DNA of 64,000 nucleotides from Archilochus colubris. Its lineage: Eukaryota > Chordata > Aves > Apodiformes > Trochilidae. The notes below the pieces were generated by a model, which worked only from the letters and a program-made list of their open reading frames with translations, did not search any database and had not been told where the DNA came from. Numbering within the stretch: the stretch's first letter is position 1; each line of letters starts with the position of its first letter. The DNA lies in contig CM041101.1 of NCBI GenBank assembly GCA_023079485.1, positions 7,839,501 to 7,903,500 of the forward strand. The letters run 5' to 3'. The position numbers and the translations under genes are program-made. This document shows positions 1-13,259 of this stretch, piece after piece.

Positions 1-3000
1 TGCAAGGCAAGGGAATGGTCCAGGTGAGACAGCAACAGCACAGTCAGGGGCAAAGCCACACATTTACACACGTCTGGGGCTCCTGTGAGCTGCACAGGGG
101 CAGCTTCAGCACTCCTGGGGCTGCACCTGAGACAGAACTGTCCAGACTTCACTTACAAAGGGGCAAAGCTGGTGCTTTTGGCTCACACTGTATTTTCTTT
201 TTTTGCTCCTGAGAAAGGAGTCCATTCTGAGCAGTCTGAGGTCAAATTAGCAAAACTCTTACACACGTGCTTAATTTCAAGACTATGACTACACGAAGTC
301 TAAACACCAGAGGTTTCATTACTTCCATCTGTAATAACCTACAGTCCTAGGTAAGCTCAAATTCTTTCATCCAAATCAGTTTCTGGCCAAGACAAAGCTT
401 TTACAACACTGTCTGGTAACTTTCCCAACCTTTTACCTTTTTTTCCAAAAAGCATATATGGACTTAATCATTGCTGATCCAACAAGCATATAATTTTACT
501 ACATGCAAGTGACTCCAATGTGCCCGGGAACAATCCATCCCAGAGTCCCAGATAGAACTCAATGTATGAAATACACCTTTGCTTACAGAAATACTTTGGA
601 TGCAACCAATAACCCCATACAAACCACGTCCTGTGCCCAGGGCAGCCCTTTGACAAGTGGTGTGTGACTCCAAGATGAGAGCAGAGGACCAGAGGTCTGA
701 TCTGCAGTGCCCCAGCCTTGCCTGAGTCCCAGCAGCTCTTGGAGCAGATTTCAGGGTACGTTTTCCATACTAAAAAGCGATCAGAGGAATACTGAAGCTC
801 ACCAGGAGTTCTGTGGCTTATTGCTGCAACACCCTCTGAGAGCCTTGGTTTGAGTAAGGTAAGAATCAAGGACTTGCTCAATGTTTTTTGACCAGCAGAC
901 AGAGCAGCTTCTGCTCTGAGTTATCCTCCAAACCCACTATGACCTGATGTCATTACCCCACAGTTTTCCCCTTGGTCCCTCTGGGTGTTTTTTGCCATGG
1001 CCTCCCCTATCTCCAGCCCTATCTCCTCACCCTGGTGAAGGGCCCTGACCCCCCCCTCAGCTGTGCTGGGAATGCTCAGAGGACTTCCCAAATGTGGCAA
1101 AGAGGACTAAAAAATCTCACCAAGAGAGCAGGAGAAGAGAAGGTGGTGGAAGCTGCTGGCTATCTGCCAAGTCTCTCCACTCTGTTTTTTCATTTTTAGT
1201 TTCTGCTCTTTGCTGGAAACTTTCTACTTATGCTCTGGTTTCCATGGCAACTGCATTTCTTGCCTTTCTTCTCTAGCATTAAATTTTTTATTTGATTTCC
1301 CTTCTTCCCAAGACATGACTTTCTTTTCCTTTTGAAAAAAATAATTAAGTGTTGTCGTGTCTTTGGTTGGTGGTACTTTTAAAGGAGATGAGAAAGACTT
1401 CACTCTCAATCTGATGGAGAATCTGTACCTAATGGTGGCACAGAGATAATCCTCCAAGTCAGAACGTCAGGGGATTCCCTTGCTGAATTTATCATTATCC
1501 ATAACTACTGTGCATGCAACAAGGTTATGACATAAGAGTTCCAGATACTGTGGAAACCAACATTTTTCAAGAACTGGCTGATTGTTTTCAGAGACCAAAC
1601 CTAGCCATTTTTTCTGTAACTAAACATTCTAATTTTTTTAAAAGCATTACCTATGATTCTTGAGCAGTATTAGGAGAATACACAATATTTTAATAATCAT
1701 AACTGTACTAGGGAGGTGGTCATCAGTTCCAAACTGTAAGAGCATTCAAATATTTTCACTTACAATCCTCTCAGTTGGCTGTGAGGGGTACTGGGGTGGG
1801 TGGCAAGCTAAAGGGACTCTTCCCTTATTAATGGCTCATCAGCTGAAGGCAGAGTTCTCTACATCCTCATGTGAAGTACATGGAGACAAACCCCTCAGAA
1901 CTCCTCAGGCTTGAGATAATTGATTTTTCTTGCCTTTGCCATGTTGGAAATGAATTAATTTGACAACCTGAATTAATTTGAGAATGAAAGAAATCATCAG
2001 AATAGCAAATCTGGATTAGATTTAGCCATTTGGTTTTTCCAAGATGTAAGTTCCTCATAAACAGAAATAGTTTACATGCTGCAAAGCACTAAAATAATAT
2101 GGATTTTCATGCAATTTTACTATGAAAGGTTCTCTCTACATCTAAATTCTCCAGCACATTCAAGCCATAAACTGACCCTCCTGTACAGCTGTAGATTACA
2201 AGGTTTTTAGTCTTATCTCTGCCTGGTGGGATTTCACAGTAAATTCTTTCAGGACTGAATAATTAAAAGAAGCAAAACCACAGCATTTGGCTCACATGGC
2301 AACACAAACAAATCTGTCCATGGGTACTATCTTGTTTGTAGCACATGTGCATAGATTTACATGTAGGATTGAGGCTTAGTCCTCTGTTTAGATTTCTCAT
2401 TATTCAGTACCCCAAGCATAAGGTAAATTATAAAAAGAGTGAAACTGGAACAACTTTAAGAGTCAACAGATCTTATGATCATCCTAAATAATTTCATTAA
2501 CCCCATCTTACATATTTTAGATTCTTACTACTCCAAAGACTTAAGGAAAATGGGTAAGAAGTGAAGAGTCCAGACTCGTACTTGGTTCCTCCTCTTCTTG
2601 AATTCTCTCCTTCAGTGAATATCTGGGTCAGGAATTCATAGGATCTTATAAAAATCTAGCAATGTTCCGTGTCTTTGGCAGACAATTTTAATTGCTAGAT
2701 ATTAAATATACCTGCCAGGATCTGTGTAATAAAATCCCATTACAACACACACTGTGCATGAACTCCCCATCGAGTGGCTCAGCTGCAGCCCAGCTCCCCC
2801 AGGTCACCTAAAAGTCAGAAGAAAAGTTTTACATAGCTGAGTATGCACCCCCTCCTCCCCCAGTTTTCTTCCCTTGGAGCTGATAGGATTAGGGATTCAA
2901 AGAATTGCAGCCATAATGTGTCTTTTATGAGGCTACACACAGGCTCCATGTCTCCACTGTTCCGATTCCCAGAACAGGGATTGATTCAGACAGACAGCAG

Positions 3001-6000
3001 CTTACTCAGCTGTGCTGAAGTGAGAACATCCAGGCAGCCCCTTGCTCATCTTCCTTTGATTTAATGATTTGCTGGCCAGGCTACAGAGAGCATCTCAGTA
3101 ACTCCTGCACCAGCACAGTATGATTTGTTGGTTGCTGTTCCTCATCTGTAATTGCAATGAGGAATGCTCATCAATCATTACAGCTTTCACACAGAATGTT
3201 TTGAGATCCAGCAATGAAGAGGCCTCAACCTGGCCATGTCTTTATGAAAACATTCTGAGCTTGCAAATAAAGGTTTAGAAGCTCCCCAAATGAGGAGCCT
3301 CAGAGCACCAGGCACCCACCTGCTCCCCGACCCTAAGGTGCACATCCACTCCTCCTCTGAAAACCAAGAAGTTCCCTCCACTTACTGCAGGGGCTGGAAG
3401 TAAAATTTGCTCATTTTCATTGCTGCAGTCATTAGCACCAAACTGTCCAGTCACAGAATCAAAATGTTGTTGATGTTGCTGATGTGACTGATTTGCCAGG
3501 AGGAGAGGACACTCCATTCACCCTACTGACCTTCCCTATTAAATTTAATTCATGCTCCTTTATTTCTTTCTGTACTATACTAAAGTACACATCTTACCCA
3601 GCAAAGAAGCTTGCAGAGGATGAAAGTGCTACCTGCAGTGGCTGTAATTCCTGTTTTTGTCTTAAATGTACAGTTTGATAAGAAAATGTCCTTTTCACAA
3701 TCTCTGTGTCTGAACGATGTGGTCACCATTAAATGTTCCCTCACCTCTAGGAAGAGCAACCTCAAAACCATCATTAGTTATGTCCTGAGTGGGACAACAG
3801 AATCCCAGGATGTAAAACCAGACTGAACTGGGATTGCTTGGTAGCCACTCTGTATCTCTGCAGTCCTTATCACCCTCATTATTGCCTCAGCCAAAACTTT
3901 TTTCTAACTGTGCTGTTAGCATCACACCTTCCTAATAATGTCCAGATTTGAACTGCTCTCATTAATTCCCCGGAGCCTAACAGAACACAATCTTAACTCA
4001 ATTTATTGAGATGATTAAAATTCAGAAAACAAGCTTCTCTGTGCTCCATAAAGCACAGCAAATTTATTTGCTGCAGTCAGTAAAACTCTGCTGCCTAAAG
4101 CTGTGCAGTAACTCAGCAGAGCTTCAGCAGTAAGTGCAGGACCCTTGAACCTGAGCCTTTTGGATAATCAGAGATGTTGGCAGCCTCAGGGGCCAGGGCA
4201 AACACACCACAAGTCAGAGTGCACAAGTCAGAAGCAAAAAAAAAAAAAAAAAAAAAAAAAAGAAAAAAGAAGAAAAAAAAATCAGAGAATAGAAGCTTAG
4301 AAATTGTTTGGAGTTTCTGATCAATCTGTTGTATTCAGCTGGCAGATATCACCTTGCTCTCCTGCATACCAGGAGTGGCTGAGTTGGAAGTCAATATGTT
4401 AGCCCTGGATATTCTTATAGAGAAATCAAGGAACCTGTGGCTTTGAAGGGTCACCAAGGAACAACTAACAAGGCACCAATATAGTGAAACACAACACGCA
4501 TGTTAGAGAAGCTCTGGGGAAGCAGCTCTGGCAAGTTCAGTGTAGCCCTGAGATTCACTCTGCGTGGATTCAGTGTTACTGGCATTCCCAGATGGAATAC
4601 AGAAATCCAGTGCATGTTAGAAAGTGTTTCTAGGCCAGGAATGGTTTTTGAAACAACTTCTTGAATGCAGCTTCCTGAAGGTACATTAAGGAGTCTGCAG
4701 GTTACACAGCTGTAATTTTAACCAATTATTCTACCAATAATTGTGACTATTTTTAAATACTACTACCTTAAGTTTCTGTAACCAAAGAAAAACTAGAATG
4801 GATTTTTCATCCACCAAATAAAACCTCAGCTGGAATCACCACAGATCTGCAAAAAAAAAAGACTGCAGGCATTTGGATACCTCACATCCAAGCCCTAATA
4901 CATTTATTTATTCAATAAGATCACTTTATTCAAAACGGATCACCAAAAAAGCTGCTTGCATTTAGACTGCCTCAAAGATGAGATGTCACAGTAGAGGTTT
5001 TTTCCAGTTACTTATATAACAATCACTTGTATAATGTTAGATTTGAGAGGTAATTAAGTGGCTTTAGAACAAAGTTGGTCTGAATAGCAATAAACTTGTC
5101 TGATACACTGCACAAGCACCACAGGCAGGTGATAAATTGCAAGAGTAATACAAGAGAGTAACTTTCTGCTGAGTCACCCTTTACTGCTCCAGCACTGTAA
5201 AAAACATCCTCTGCTTTCATCACTAATAAAGCACAGGATTAATTTCTCAAAATAAAAGAGGCCTTGAAACTGTGCCCAGGGAGTGACCATGCTGGCTTTG
5301 GACTGAGCCCTCCCATTTTTTTGCCTACAATGGGACCTCAAACCCATTGCAAGATATTTCTCTAAAAATTTCTAGATATTTCTAGAGAATTTCTAGCTAT
5401 TTCTCTAGTTGTACCACACCTCAGTTGCCTCCAGGTCTCTTCCATTCCAAAGTGGGTGGTCAGGACCTTGCAGACCACAGCAAACACTCTGGTCACAATA
5501 GTGCTATTCAGAACACTTAAACTGATGGCCAACAGCACTATAGATGTCATTTCTTTGACTGGATTATGATAAAAAGTAGCTCAAGTTGTGCAGACTCAGT
5601 CAAGCAATGGAAATATTTCAGACTGGCATCCAAACCTTTCAGATGTGTAGTGCTGGCCTGGAAATCTCCAGGGACTTCCAGGCAGTTCTCTTCCAACTCA
5701 AACAAGAAGAATCCTGGGCTTGTTAATATTAACAGCTGGAAGCTTTATTTCCCTTCTCTCCAGTAAGAATGATTCCAGCTTCTCCCCGAATCTCATCTTT
5801 ATAGAACATGCAAGTTTTTGCACAGATAACACACCTGCCATGGGCATGTTTTCATCTTGGCACTTCTCCAGAAATTTGCTTCAAGACATAAAGAAACCAT
5901 ACCAAGTTTCTGGGAAATTTTAGGTGATGTCACATTGTCATTCCCCCCTCTGATGAGCCATGGAAGGGCTCTGACACCAGGCTACCTCCATTCTCCTCCT

Positions 6001-9000
6001 CTTTCCAAATAACTTGGTTGTGAGCAGGACTAGGGACAAGCCACAAAACTTTAGGGAAATCCAAACACAACTGACAAAGTTGCCACCAACTCATAGCCAG
6101 AGTATTTAAAACCTCCTAGGCAAGCATCCAGCCCTTTGGGCAAGAAAACATGGGATGAAGAGGCAAACCCAACAAGCAGAAGAACCACCCAGCAGCCAAA
6201 CAGCTCCATGCCAAGCACGGGACTTGCCCAGCAGAACTCATCCTGGCCATAGGCAGCACCAGCACTGCACAGCCCTGGACTTTTTTTTTTGTGCCTTGTT
6301 TTTTTTTTGGTGCCCTGAGCCTGGAGACCTCACCTAAAGCTTTGATAAATAAGCTGCATGGCCATGGGCAGCCCCATTAATCTTCCTGACCTTTAGTTCC
6401 TGCTTTGTGGGCTTAAGAAAATAACTCTCTTTCACTTTCTAGAGCATCATGCCAGCTGTGGATGAAAAGAAAGAAGCAAAGAGGAGGAGTTGGATGTTGT
6501 TGGTGATTGTCAGAGAGTCTGAAAGGTGCTTTATCTCCCTACCAGTATCTTCCTGCAATACCTCCCCAGGTGAGAATGCATTTGGTCTGCCAAGAGATTC
6601 CCCCAGTTCCCTAAGGCAAAGCATGACAGGTAATGAGGGCAGGATTTACAGCCTGGGTTGAACCATCTCGTGTGAGAATATTGTGACAGCAGAGCTAAGG
6701 AATTAGCTCAACATAACCATGGAGTTAATTTTTTTGCTAAGAAAAGCAAAGCCAAGACAAGGACTGACTCCAAAGATTACACAGTGTGTGGTCTCAGCAT
6801 CTGAAGAGCTCTGCAAAGCCCTCACTCCTGTTACATAAATTACTTTAACAAAGTTAGATGCAGAATAATATTTATAAAGCTAAACTGTGTGGACCTCTTT
6901 GCAATCACCTGGTTAAATCACTTCATTCACAAGAACTAGCTGTAAATTCTGCTAATCAGTGAAACATTCAGAAGAGGAAGAGGGGTTTATTGTGTAATTT
7001 TAAATGGATCCCCTATGAAGAAAAGAATTGGAGAAACAAAATTACAGAATTCCTGTGAATGCTCCTTTTAAAATTAACCTATCTGTTGAGTAGCATAAAG
7101 GTTAAAGTACCACAACTGGGAAATTTCCCATTTTCATTTCCATTTTTATTGTGGGACCCCTTTCACATCTCCACAATGATTAAATAAAATGCTGAAAGGC
7201 ATCTTAAGCACCAAACCTGACCATACAAATGCAGCCTAAATGAAGAAACCATAATTTTGTTCTCAAGATGACAGCCTCATCTATGAATCAGTCCCTCTAT
7301 TATAATTTACCTTTTTATTAAAAATCAAACTTCTTTGGGTTTGTGGTTTTTATAAAACATGAAGCTAAACAACACAATGAGATAGAGGTTTCACTTTGTG
7401 TTCTTTGGGGAGTGATTTTTTAAAAAATATTCAGCTCTAGCCAACCTCTAATGCATGTTTCAATCAGTAGCAAATTCCTGTGCATTATTCATGCAAGAGA
7501 GGACCTGCTGAGCACTTGGTACTCCTAGGAAGCAATAGGTAGTCCAAGTATAAAATATCATTATTTGTTAAGTTTGTGGTTTTTCCTGTACCACCTGCCA
7601 TGGAAAAGCAGAACATCTGGCTCTGCCATGAACAAAGACCTTGCATATCAGGTGTGTTACCCTGTTTTATAGAGACCTGACAGATGTTGAACTTTACAAG
7701 CTCTATTTCCAACAACATGGGCCCTTCTTTGACCACTGCATGCAGTAGCCACAGGGCACTCCTAACTAGCCCAAAGAAGTTAGGAGAGCACAGCAGGGGA
7801 GGTGCCTGGCTCTGAGCTGATTTCCCATATTTCAACTCCAATTCTGTACTGGTATGTAAGGGAAGTAGAAGAAAGGTAATATCCCAGGTTTTAAAACAAA
7901 TCAGAGGATTTGAGGGTTAAGTACAGGAAATCCTGTATTAGGTGTGACAGCTGGCAACTTTTATTTATGGATGGATGATGAGAAGGAAGAAGTAAATGAG
8001 TTCTCTAAAGCCACAGAACCAAACAGTGGACACGTGGACAGGACCAGGCTGTGGGACATAAACCACCCTGTAACCTACAGCACTGCTCTTCTCCATCTGT
8101 CCTTTCCTGATCTTGATGTTTTCCCCTTCCCCTGCAGCTCAGAGGATGCTCTGCATTTTCTTTATTGCTCACAGCATTTCAGTGTATCCAGGAGGGGTAC
8201 AAAAACTACTTGTAGGCTCTTCACCTGACTTCTTCCTTCAGATGATGCCAAGCTAAGATCCCATGAAATAAAAATCTTTCAGTCAGAAGTCATAACACGA
8301 AGTGTCCAGACTTTTGTAGGACTCAAACCTTCTGCAGCCCAGCCCTGACACCTCTAACACAGCCCTGAGGGCTTGAAACTATCAAGGAATCTACTTGTGT
8401 TTCAAATCTTTCTGGTTTTCCTGAGATTATTTGCACAGACTTTACACAGTTATGATACTTGGCACACAAAACTCCATTAACAGGAGTGATGTGCTGTCTA
8501 AAATTAACTATGTATTTGTTTTCTCTTCAGTTTCTATAGAACATGAGGAATGATGCAGATGGCTGACAGCAGTGAGATTATAGTGATAGCTGTAAAATTT
8601 GATGACTGTTATCAAAAGCATCGTATGGCTTACGACAGCAAGTAGCAATTAAAAAAAAAAAAGAAAAAAGATAAAAAAAGATTTCCAGGCTTTCCCTGGA
8701 CAGGACAGTTTGCAAAACAATTTTGTCATCCCTCTTCACAGATTACTGTTTGCAAAAGCAATTTTCAACCTGGCTTGATTTTAACATTAAGCACTGATCC
8801 CCACTTACCATGAGAAATAAGTATTTTAAAGGAATGTATCTTGGGGAACTCCCTGTGCACTAGAGAGTAGGAATGGCAAGGGACTTTAAAGCCAGTTTCA
8901 TACTAAAGGAATGAGTAAAATAAGAAGATCACTACTTCAAACCTTAACAGATAGTGGCTATCTGAAATAATTACTGGAATAAATCTGGGGATGAAATAAA

Positions 9001-10230
9001 TGTTCTGTGCACTCCCCTGAATCAATAGCAACGAGAGACTTCAATCTGGAGGTGGTAATTTTACTGCTGAGGAAACCAAGGCAGTGAGAAACTGCATTTA
9101 TCTGAGACCAGTGCTCAGCTCCTTGCTCCTCTGTCTCTGGACTAACTCCAGATGGATCCCTGCTTCCCCAGGACCAGAGAAATCTTTTCCTGCACAGTGT
9201 TACAGTGAGGGAGGCACAAAGCAAGCTGAATGCACTGACTTTCTACCACTTTCAGCTGTAACAAGACTTTGTTCCACCTCTAGAGATGAAATATGAATCC
9301 AACCTGGGCAAGAATGATCCCCACAACCTTCTGTCACGGAACCTCCCTCTTCAAACTCCCCCTGAGAATTCCCTTTGCTCTTCACCAAGCTGCAAAGCTC
9401 CCTTATTCCTATTTCTCCCTCACTCTTCTGAATCACTTTTTACAAAGTAAGGGAAAACCCGTGGTCACAAAGCTCAGGCTTTAAGAGATTTGTGTTAGAT
9501 ACTCCCTTAAGGAAAGTGCTCAGTCCTCAACACCCTTCCCATGCCAGGCTGATCCTTGCAGGTTGGATCCTGAAGGTTTTTGCAGGAAATCTTCACCTTT
9601 TTAGCATGACAGGGTGACCAACAGCCCAACCAGCTGTTACCTGCTCTCAAAGCTTCTCATTCCACCCATAAAAAAGTCTTTATCACTGCCTGGAAAATGT
9701 GGCTGTTGGAATATCCTCTTCTTCCACATTTTCTACAGAATGTCATCCAGCACTCCCAGGAGGAAAGTTGGTGTCATCTGCTGATACCACCAGGGTTTTT
9801 GTAAGAGGGGTAGGGAATGGTGGTGCTGGGCTTTGCTTTTAGAGATAAAGCCATGTGGAAAAATTAAAGGGAAACTGAAGAAACCATTTGCACTAAGATA
9901 TGAATTTTTCTATAAGAATTTTTTTAAGAATAGACTTGTTCTCTCTTACTCTCCTCCCCCCAAATTCACCCACACAAACTGTATTAAAAGCACAAGCTTG
10001 CATATATTATCCGTGTTCTCCATTTCTTTTTAATCCTATTAATAATTATCACCATTTCTCCCAATTAATGCTATCAGTTCTGTGAAAATCTATAAACTAC
10101 AGACAGACCCAGCAGCCATTTCATATCCTGCAGCCTGAAAAACACACTGCCTAAACCTCTAAACTTCATCCTTTTTTCAGTAGAAGGTACTGCACACATC
10201 TAAAACATTACCTCCTTCAGACAATTCTCT
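1..10230. other. Intergenic DNA, no gene recognised
   Basis: No stretch here gives a protein I recognise, and open frames are short and scattered as expected by chance. It holds a long A tract with A/G continuation (4236-4278), shorter A or T runs (4850, 6284-6310, 8650-8680) and ordinary AT-rich sequence. A stretch near 3130-3165 faintly resembles the 3' part of a MIR SINE but is too short to call. Unrecognised enhancers or non-coding transcripts cannot be excluded. Confidence 0.6.
4236..4278. repeat. poly(A) / A-rich simple repeat
   Basis: An uninterrupted run of roughly 28 A residues continues into A-rich sequence with scattered G. No LINE or SINE body is recognisable to its left, so it is called a simple repeat rather than a retroposon tail. 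Confidence 0.85.
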
Positions 10231-10290
10231 TTCACAGAATCACAGAAGTGCTCAGGCTGGAAAAGACCTTCAAGATCATCACGTCCAGAA
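10231..10290 (-). mobile_element. CR1 LINE 3'-end fragment, reverse orientation
   Basis: The + strand reads as the reverse complement of an avian CR1 3' end: two CACAGAATCACAGAA-type octamer units, then GGCTGGAAAAGACCTTCAAGATC-like sequence. In CR1 consensus this is where 'gatcatc..ggtcccttcca' precedes the terminal ATTCTRTG repeats. Only about 60 bases remain and they are diverged, so this is an old, heavily 5'-truncated copy. Confidence 0.75.
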
Positions 10291-11473
10291 AAACCTTGGT
10301 TTTACTCCCAAAATTCAGTTCTTCTGTACTTACCATAAACTATTTAATCCTAGTTCTATCAGACATGTGGCTGCAGAGCAAAGTTAAGTACAAGACTCAT
10401 TTCAACTGACATCATTATTTGCCTTCAGTTCTGTGCTACTTAATTAAAAATTAAAGTCTCAAGACAAGGAAGGTTCTTGCCTTGCTGAGGTCAGGATCAG
10501 AAGCTGAGAACTTGGGACTTCATCAAGAAAGGCTGGAAAGACACTTTGGAATGTTATGGCAGGCCATCCCTTTTAGATTTCCTTATTATATGGTGTATAG
10601 GTACCTATGTCTAATACAGTGCCTAGCATACATGTAATATCTAAAAATATTTATTCTTTGAAATATTAAGGAAATATGAAGGAATCTCATCCTGAAACAA
10701 GACCTTTAAAATGCAGGAGCTTTATATTGCACAGTACACTTCATGTTTCATCTCCAGGCTTTACTGATGCACCTCTGGCTCCTCCAGCTTCACCCTCAGC
10801 CTGCTGAAGGCACAAAGTCACCCCAGGAGTTTGCCAAGTGAGAGCCCCCCCACTAATGGGAACCCCAGAAAGAGGAGCCCTGAGCCCTGACCCAATCCTT
10901 ACAAAGGAGCTGGAAATCCTTGGCTGAGAGGATTCTAATGCAATTATGATACATAAATAAATAAATGCTAAAGACATACATATATGCTACACTAATCAAT
11001 TCAAAGAAGTATCACCACTGTTAGATATTCTTTTAGCAGTACAAAACACAGGTATTTTTTGTTCCTGCAAGTAGGAACAGCATTGCTACTGACACAATAA
11101 AAGTCAAAGAGTTAAATATCGTAACTTTGTAAAGTACTATCTATAAAAGCCAAGTCTGGAGGAAGAAACACAGAGAAAAATCAAGCTAGCTGAATTTTCT
11201 TTGGGAAACGTTTTATTCTGTAGAAAAATCTGATTACGATCATTCAAAAGCCCTTAATGGGATTTCCATACATCTCTGGCTACATTTTTTTCAAGACAAG
11301 ATTCCCAAGACCGAAGGAGAGAGGAGTTGTTCATCTTCAGTCTCTGTCCCAGTGTCTGTCCCCTGTTCCCTATTCGCAGGGATCCTGGTTCAGGGACACT
11401 CAAACCAAACCCCACCACAGGGAGGTCAGGAGCACAAATCTCCTGGGAGAAAAAGAGCAGATGTGGCCTGAGT
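10291..11473. other. Intergenic DNA, no gene recognised
   Basis: Ordinary AT-rich sequence with a short (AAAT)n patch near 10950-10965. No coding or RNA feature recognised. Confidence 0.55.
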
Positions 11474-11989
11474 CCTGTGTCCAGTTCTGGGCCCCTCAGC
11501 TCAGGAAGGATATTGAGGTGCTGGAGCAGGTCCAAAGGAGGCAACTGGGCTGGTGAAGGGACTCGAGCACAGATCTTATGAGGAGAGGCTGAGGGAGCTG
11601 GTGGTGTTGAGGCTGGAGAAGAGGAGGCTCAGGGGAGACCTCATCACTCTCTCCAACTCCCTGAAAGGAGGTTGGAGCCAGGGGGGGGTTGGGCTCTTTT
11701 CCCAGGCAACTCTCAGCAAGACAAGAGGGCAGGGTCTCAAGTTGTGCCAGGGAGGTTTAGGTTGGAGATGAGAAAGAATTTCTTTCTGGAGAGGGTGATC
11801 AGGCATTGGAATGGGCTGCCCAGGGAAGTAGTGGATTCTCCGTGTCTGGAGATCTTTCCAAAGAGCCTGGATGTGGCACTGAGTGCCATGGGCTGGGAAC
11901 CACGGGGGGAGTGGATCAAGGGTTGGACTTGATGATCTCTGAGGTCCCTTCCAACCCAGCCCATTCTATGATTCTATGATTCTATGATT
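11474..11989 (+). mobile_element. CR1 LINE, 5'-truncated copy (3' UTR and end of ORF2)
   Basis: The element starts in the conserved CR1 stretch 'tgtgtccagttctgggccc'. It passes through the 'ctggagcaggtccaaaggagg' and 'ggctgcccagggaagtagtgg' landmarks of the CR1 ORF2 end and 3' UTR. It finishes with 'gatgatctctgaggtccctt' and three ATTCTATG octamers. The 5' end is truncated, as usual for CR1 copies. By eye it is nearly identical to the reverse-oriented copy in STOM intron 1, so both come from one relatively young subfamily. Open frames across it are broken remnants of the reverse transcriptase tail and are not genes. Confidence 0.95.
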
Positions 11990-12888
11990 AACACCTTAGG
12001 AGAAAGAAGGACTTTCACAATTTCTATGAGTAAATTCCAAATTAAACCTAATTTTGCTGATTTTCGCTTCCACAGCTTCTCTGGAAATGGTTTCATGGAG
12101 GCTGCAGCAGAAACCAGGAATTCTCTGCCTCCTGTGCTTGCCACCAGGCTGTCCCAGTTTCTCTGAAGTCTTTCTCCAGTTATGACTCTCTTCTGTTTGA
12201 AACACTGGCTTCTAGGCTTTATCTGACCTAAATGAAGGCAAGATAACAATTTTTTATCTTGATTTTTTTTCTTATCTTGCTATTATCTTGATTTTTTTTA
12301 ATTTTCGACAGCCTCCTGGCAAGCACCAGAAATGATGAGATCATGGCAAGAGGCGGCATCTATTCAGAGGAGCTCAGAGCCAGCAAAAATACTCCCAACA
12401 CCACAAAAATAGTTCCTATTACATTTTACTCCTTGGCAAAGAAATATTAGATTATATAAAAGGCAATAGAAATAGCTAGCACAGATACATACAAAGTACC
12501 TTAATGCTAAAGGTAGAGCCTCAGCACTCTGGCTCCCATCTGCAAACTGAAAACCTATATTCTAGGTAGGTCAGATTTGTCTTCAGCTGAGGTTCCCTAA
12601 AAATGTCCTGATTTAGATCCCAGGCACCAGGTGTGGCAAAGGGAGCCACATTTTTTGTGAATTAAGTGAGACTGAACTGCCAGAGAAAGTCTGGCAACTA
12701 AGTCAGGCAGAGAATTGTGGTGAAGGAGAAGAGAACCTGTGTGGAACCCTGAAATGGAGCTGGAAATGCACAAAATTTGCTGCTGTGTCAGAGTGGACCC
12801 TTGAACAAGAAAGGACTCTTCCTGTAGGATAAATTCCATTTCTTCATCTTCTGGGAAAAAAATAACCTGCTCTGCTGGAAGAAAGAAA
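11990..12888. other. Intergenic DNA, no gene recognised
   Basis: Sequence downstream of the CR1. A T-rich patch with repeated 'tatcttgatttttttt' occurs at 12250-12305. Nothing coding is recognised. Confidence 0.5.
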
Positions 12889-13013
12889 CAAAAAACTGCC
12901 AAAAAAAAACACAAAACAAAACAAAACACAAAACCAAGCAAAAAAACCCCCAAATCCCCCAAAACAAAACAAAAACAAACAAAAAACCCAAATAACAACA
13001 ACAACAAAACCCA
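12889..13013. repeat. A/C-rich low-complexity tract
   Basis: About 125 bases made almost only of A and C, in CAAAA, CAAAAC and CAA units. Read on the - strand it gives long Phe/Cys/Val/Leu-rich open frames, which are low-complexity artefacts. Confidence 0.85.
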
Positions 13014-13195
13014 GCACAGATTTTTGAAATTGATATGGACAGGTGGATGATGCTCTCCCCAGCAAAATGAGAAATGTCCCTCAGGATTTTTTAAGGGATG
13101 TGGGCAAGGAGGAAGACCATGGAGCCAGAGGAATGGCTCAGGAGCCAACATGGAGCACAGAAGATCCAATGCAACCACTGTACAATGATAAAATG

Positions 13196-13253
13196 TGCAT
13201 GACCCTGGGCAAATCACTTTAAATTCAGCTCCCCTTTGTAAGAACAGGATAAC
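13196..13253 (+). repeat. MIR-type SINE relic
   Basis: 'tgaccctgggcaaatcactt' closely matches the MIR core 'tgaccttgggcaagtcactt', and a decayed run follows where MIR has 'ctcatctgtaaaatggggat'. It is an ancient amniote SINE fragment with no function inferred. Confidence 0.6.
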
Positions 13254-13259
13254 AGCACC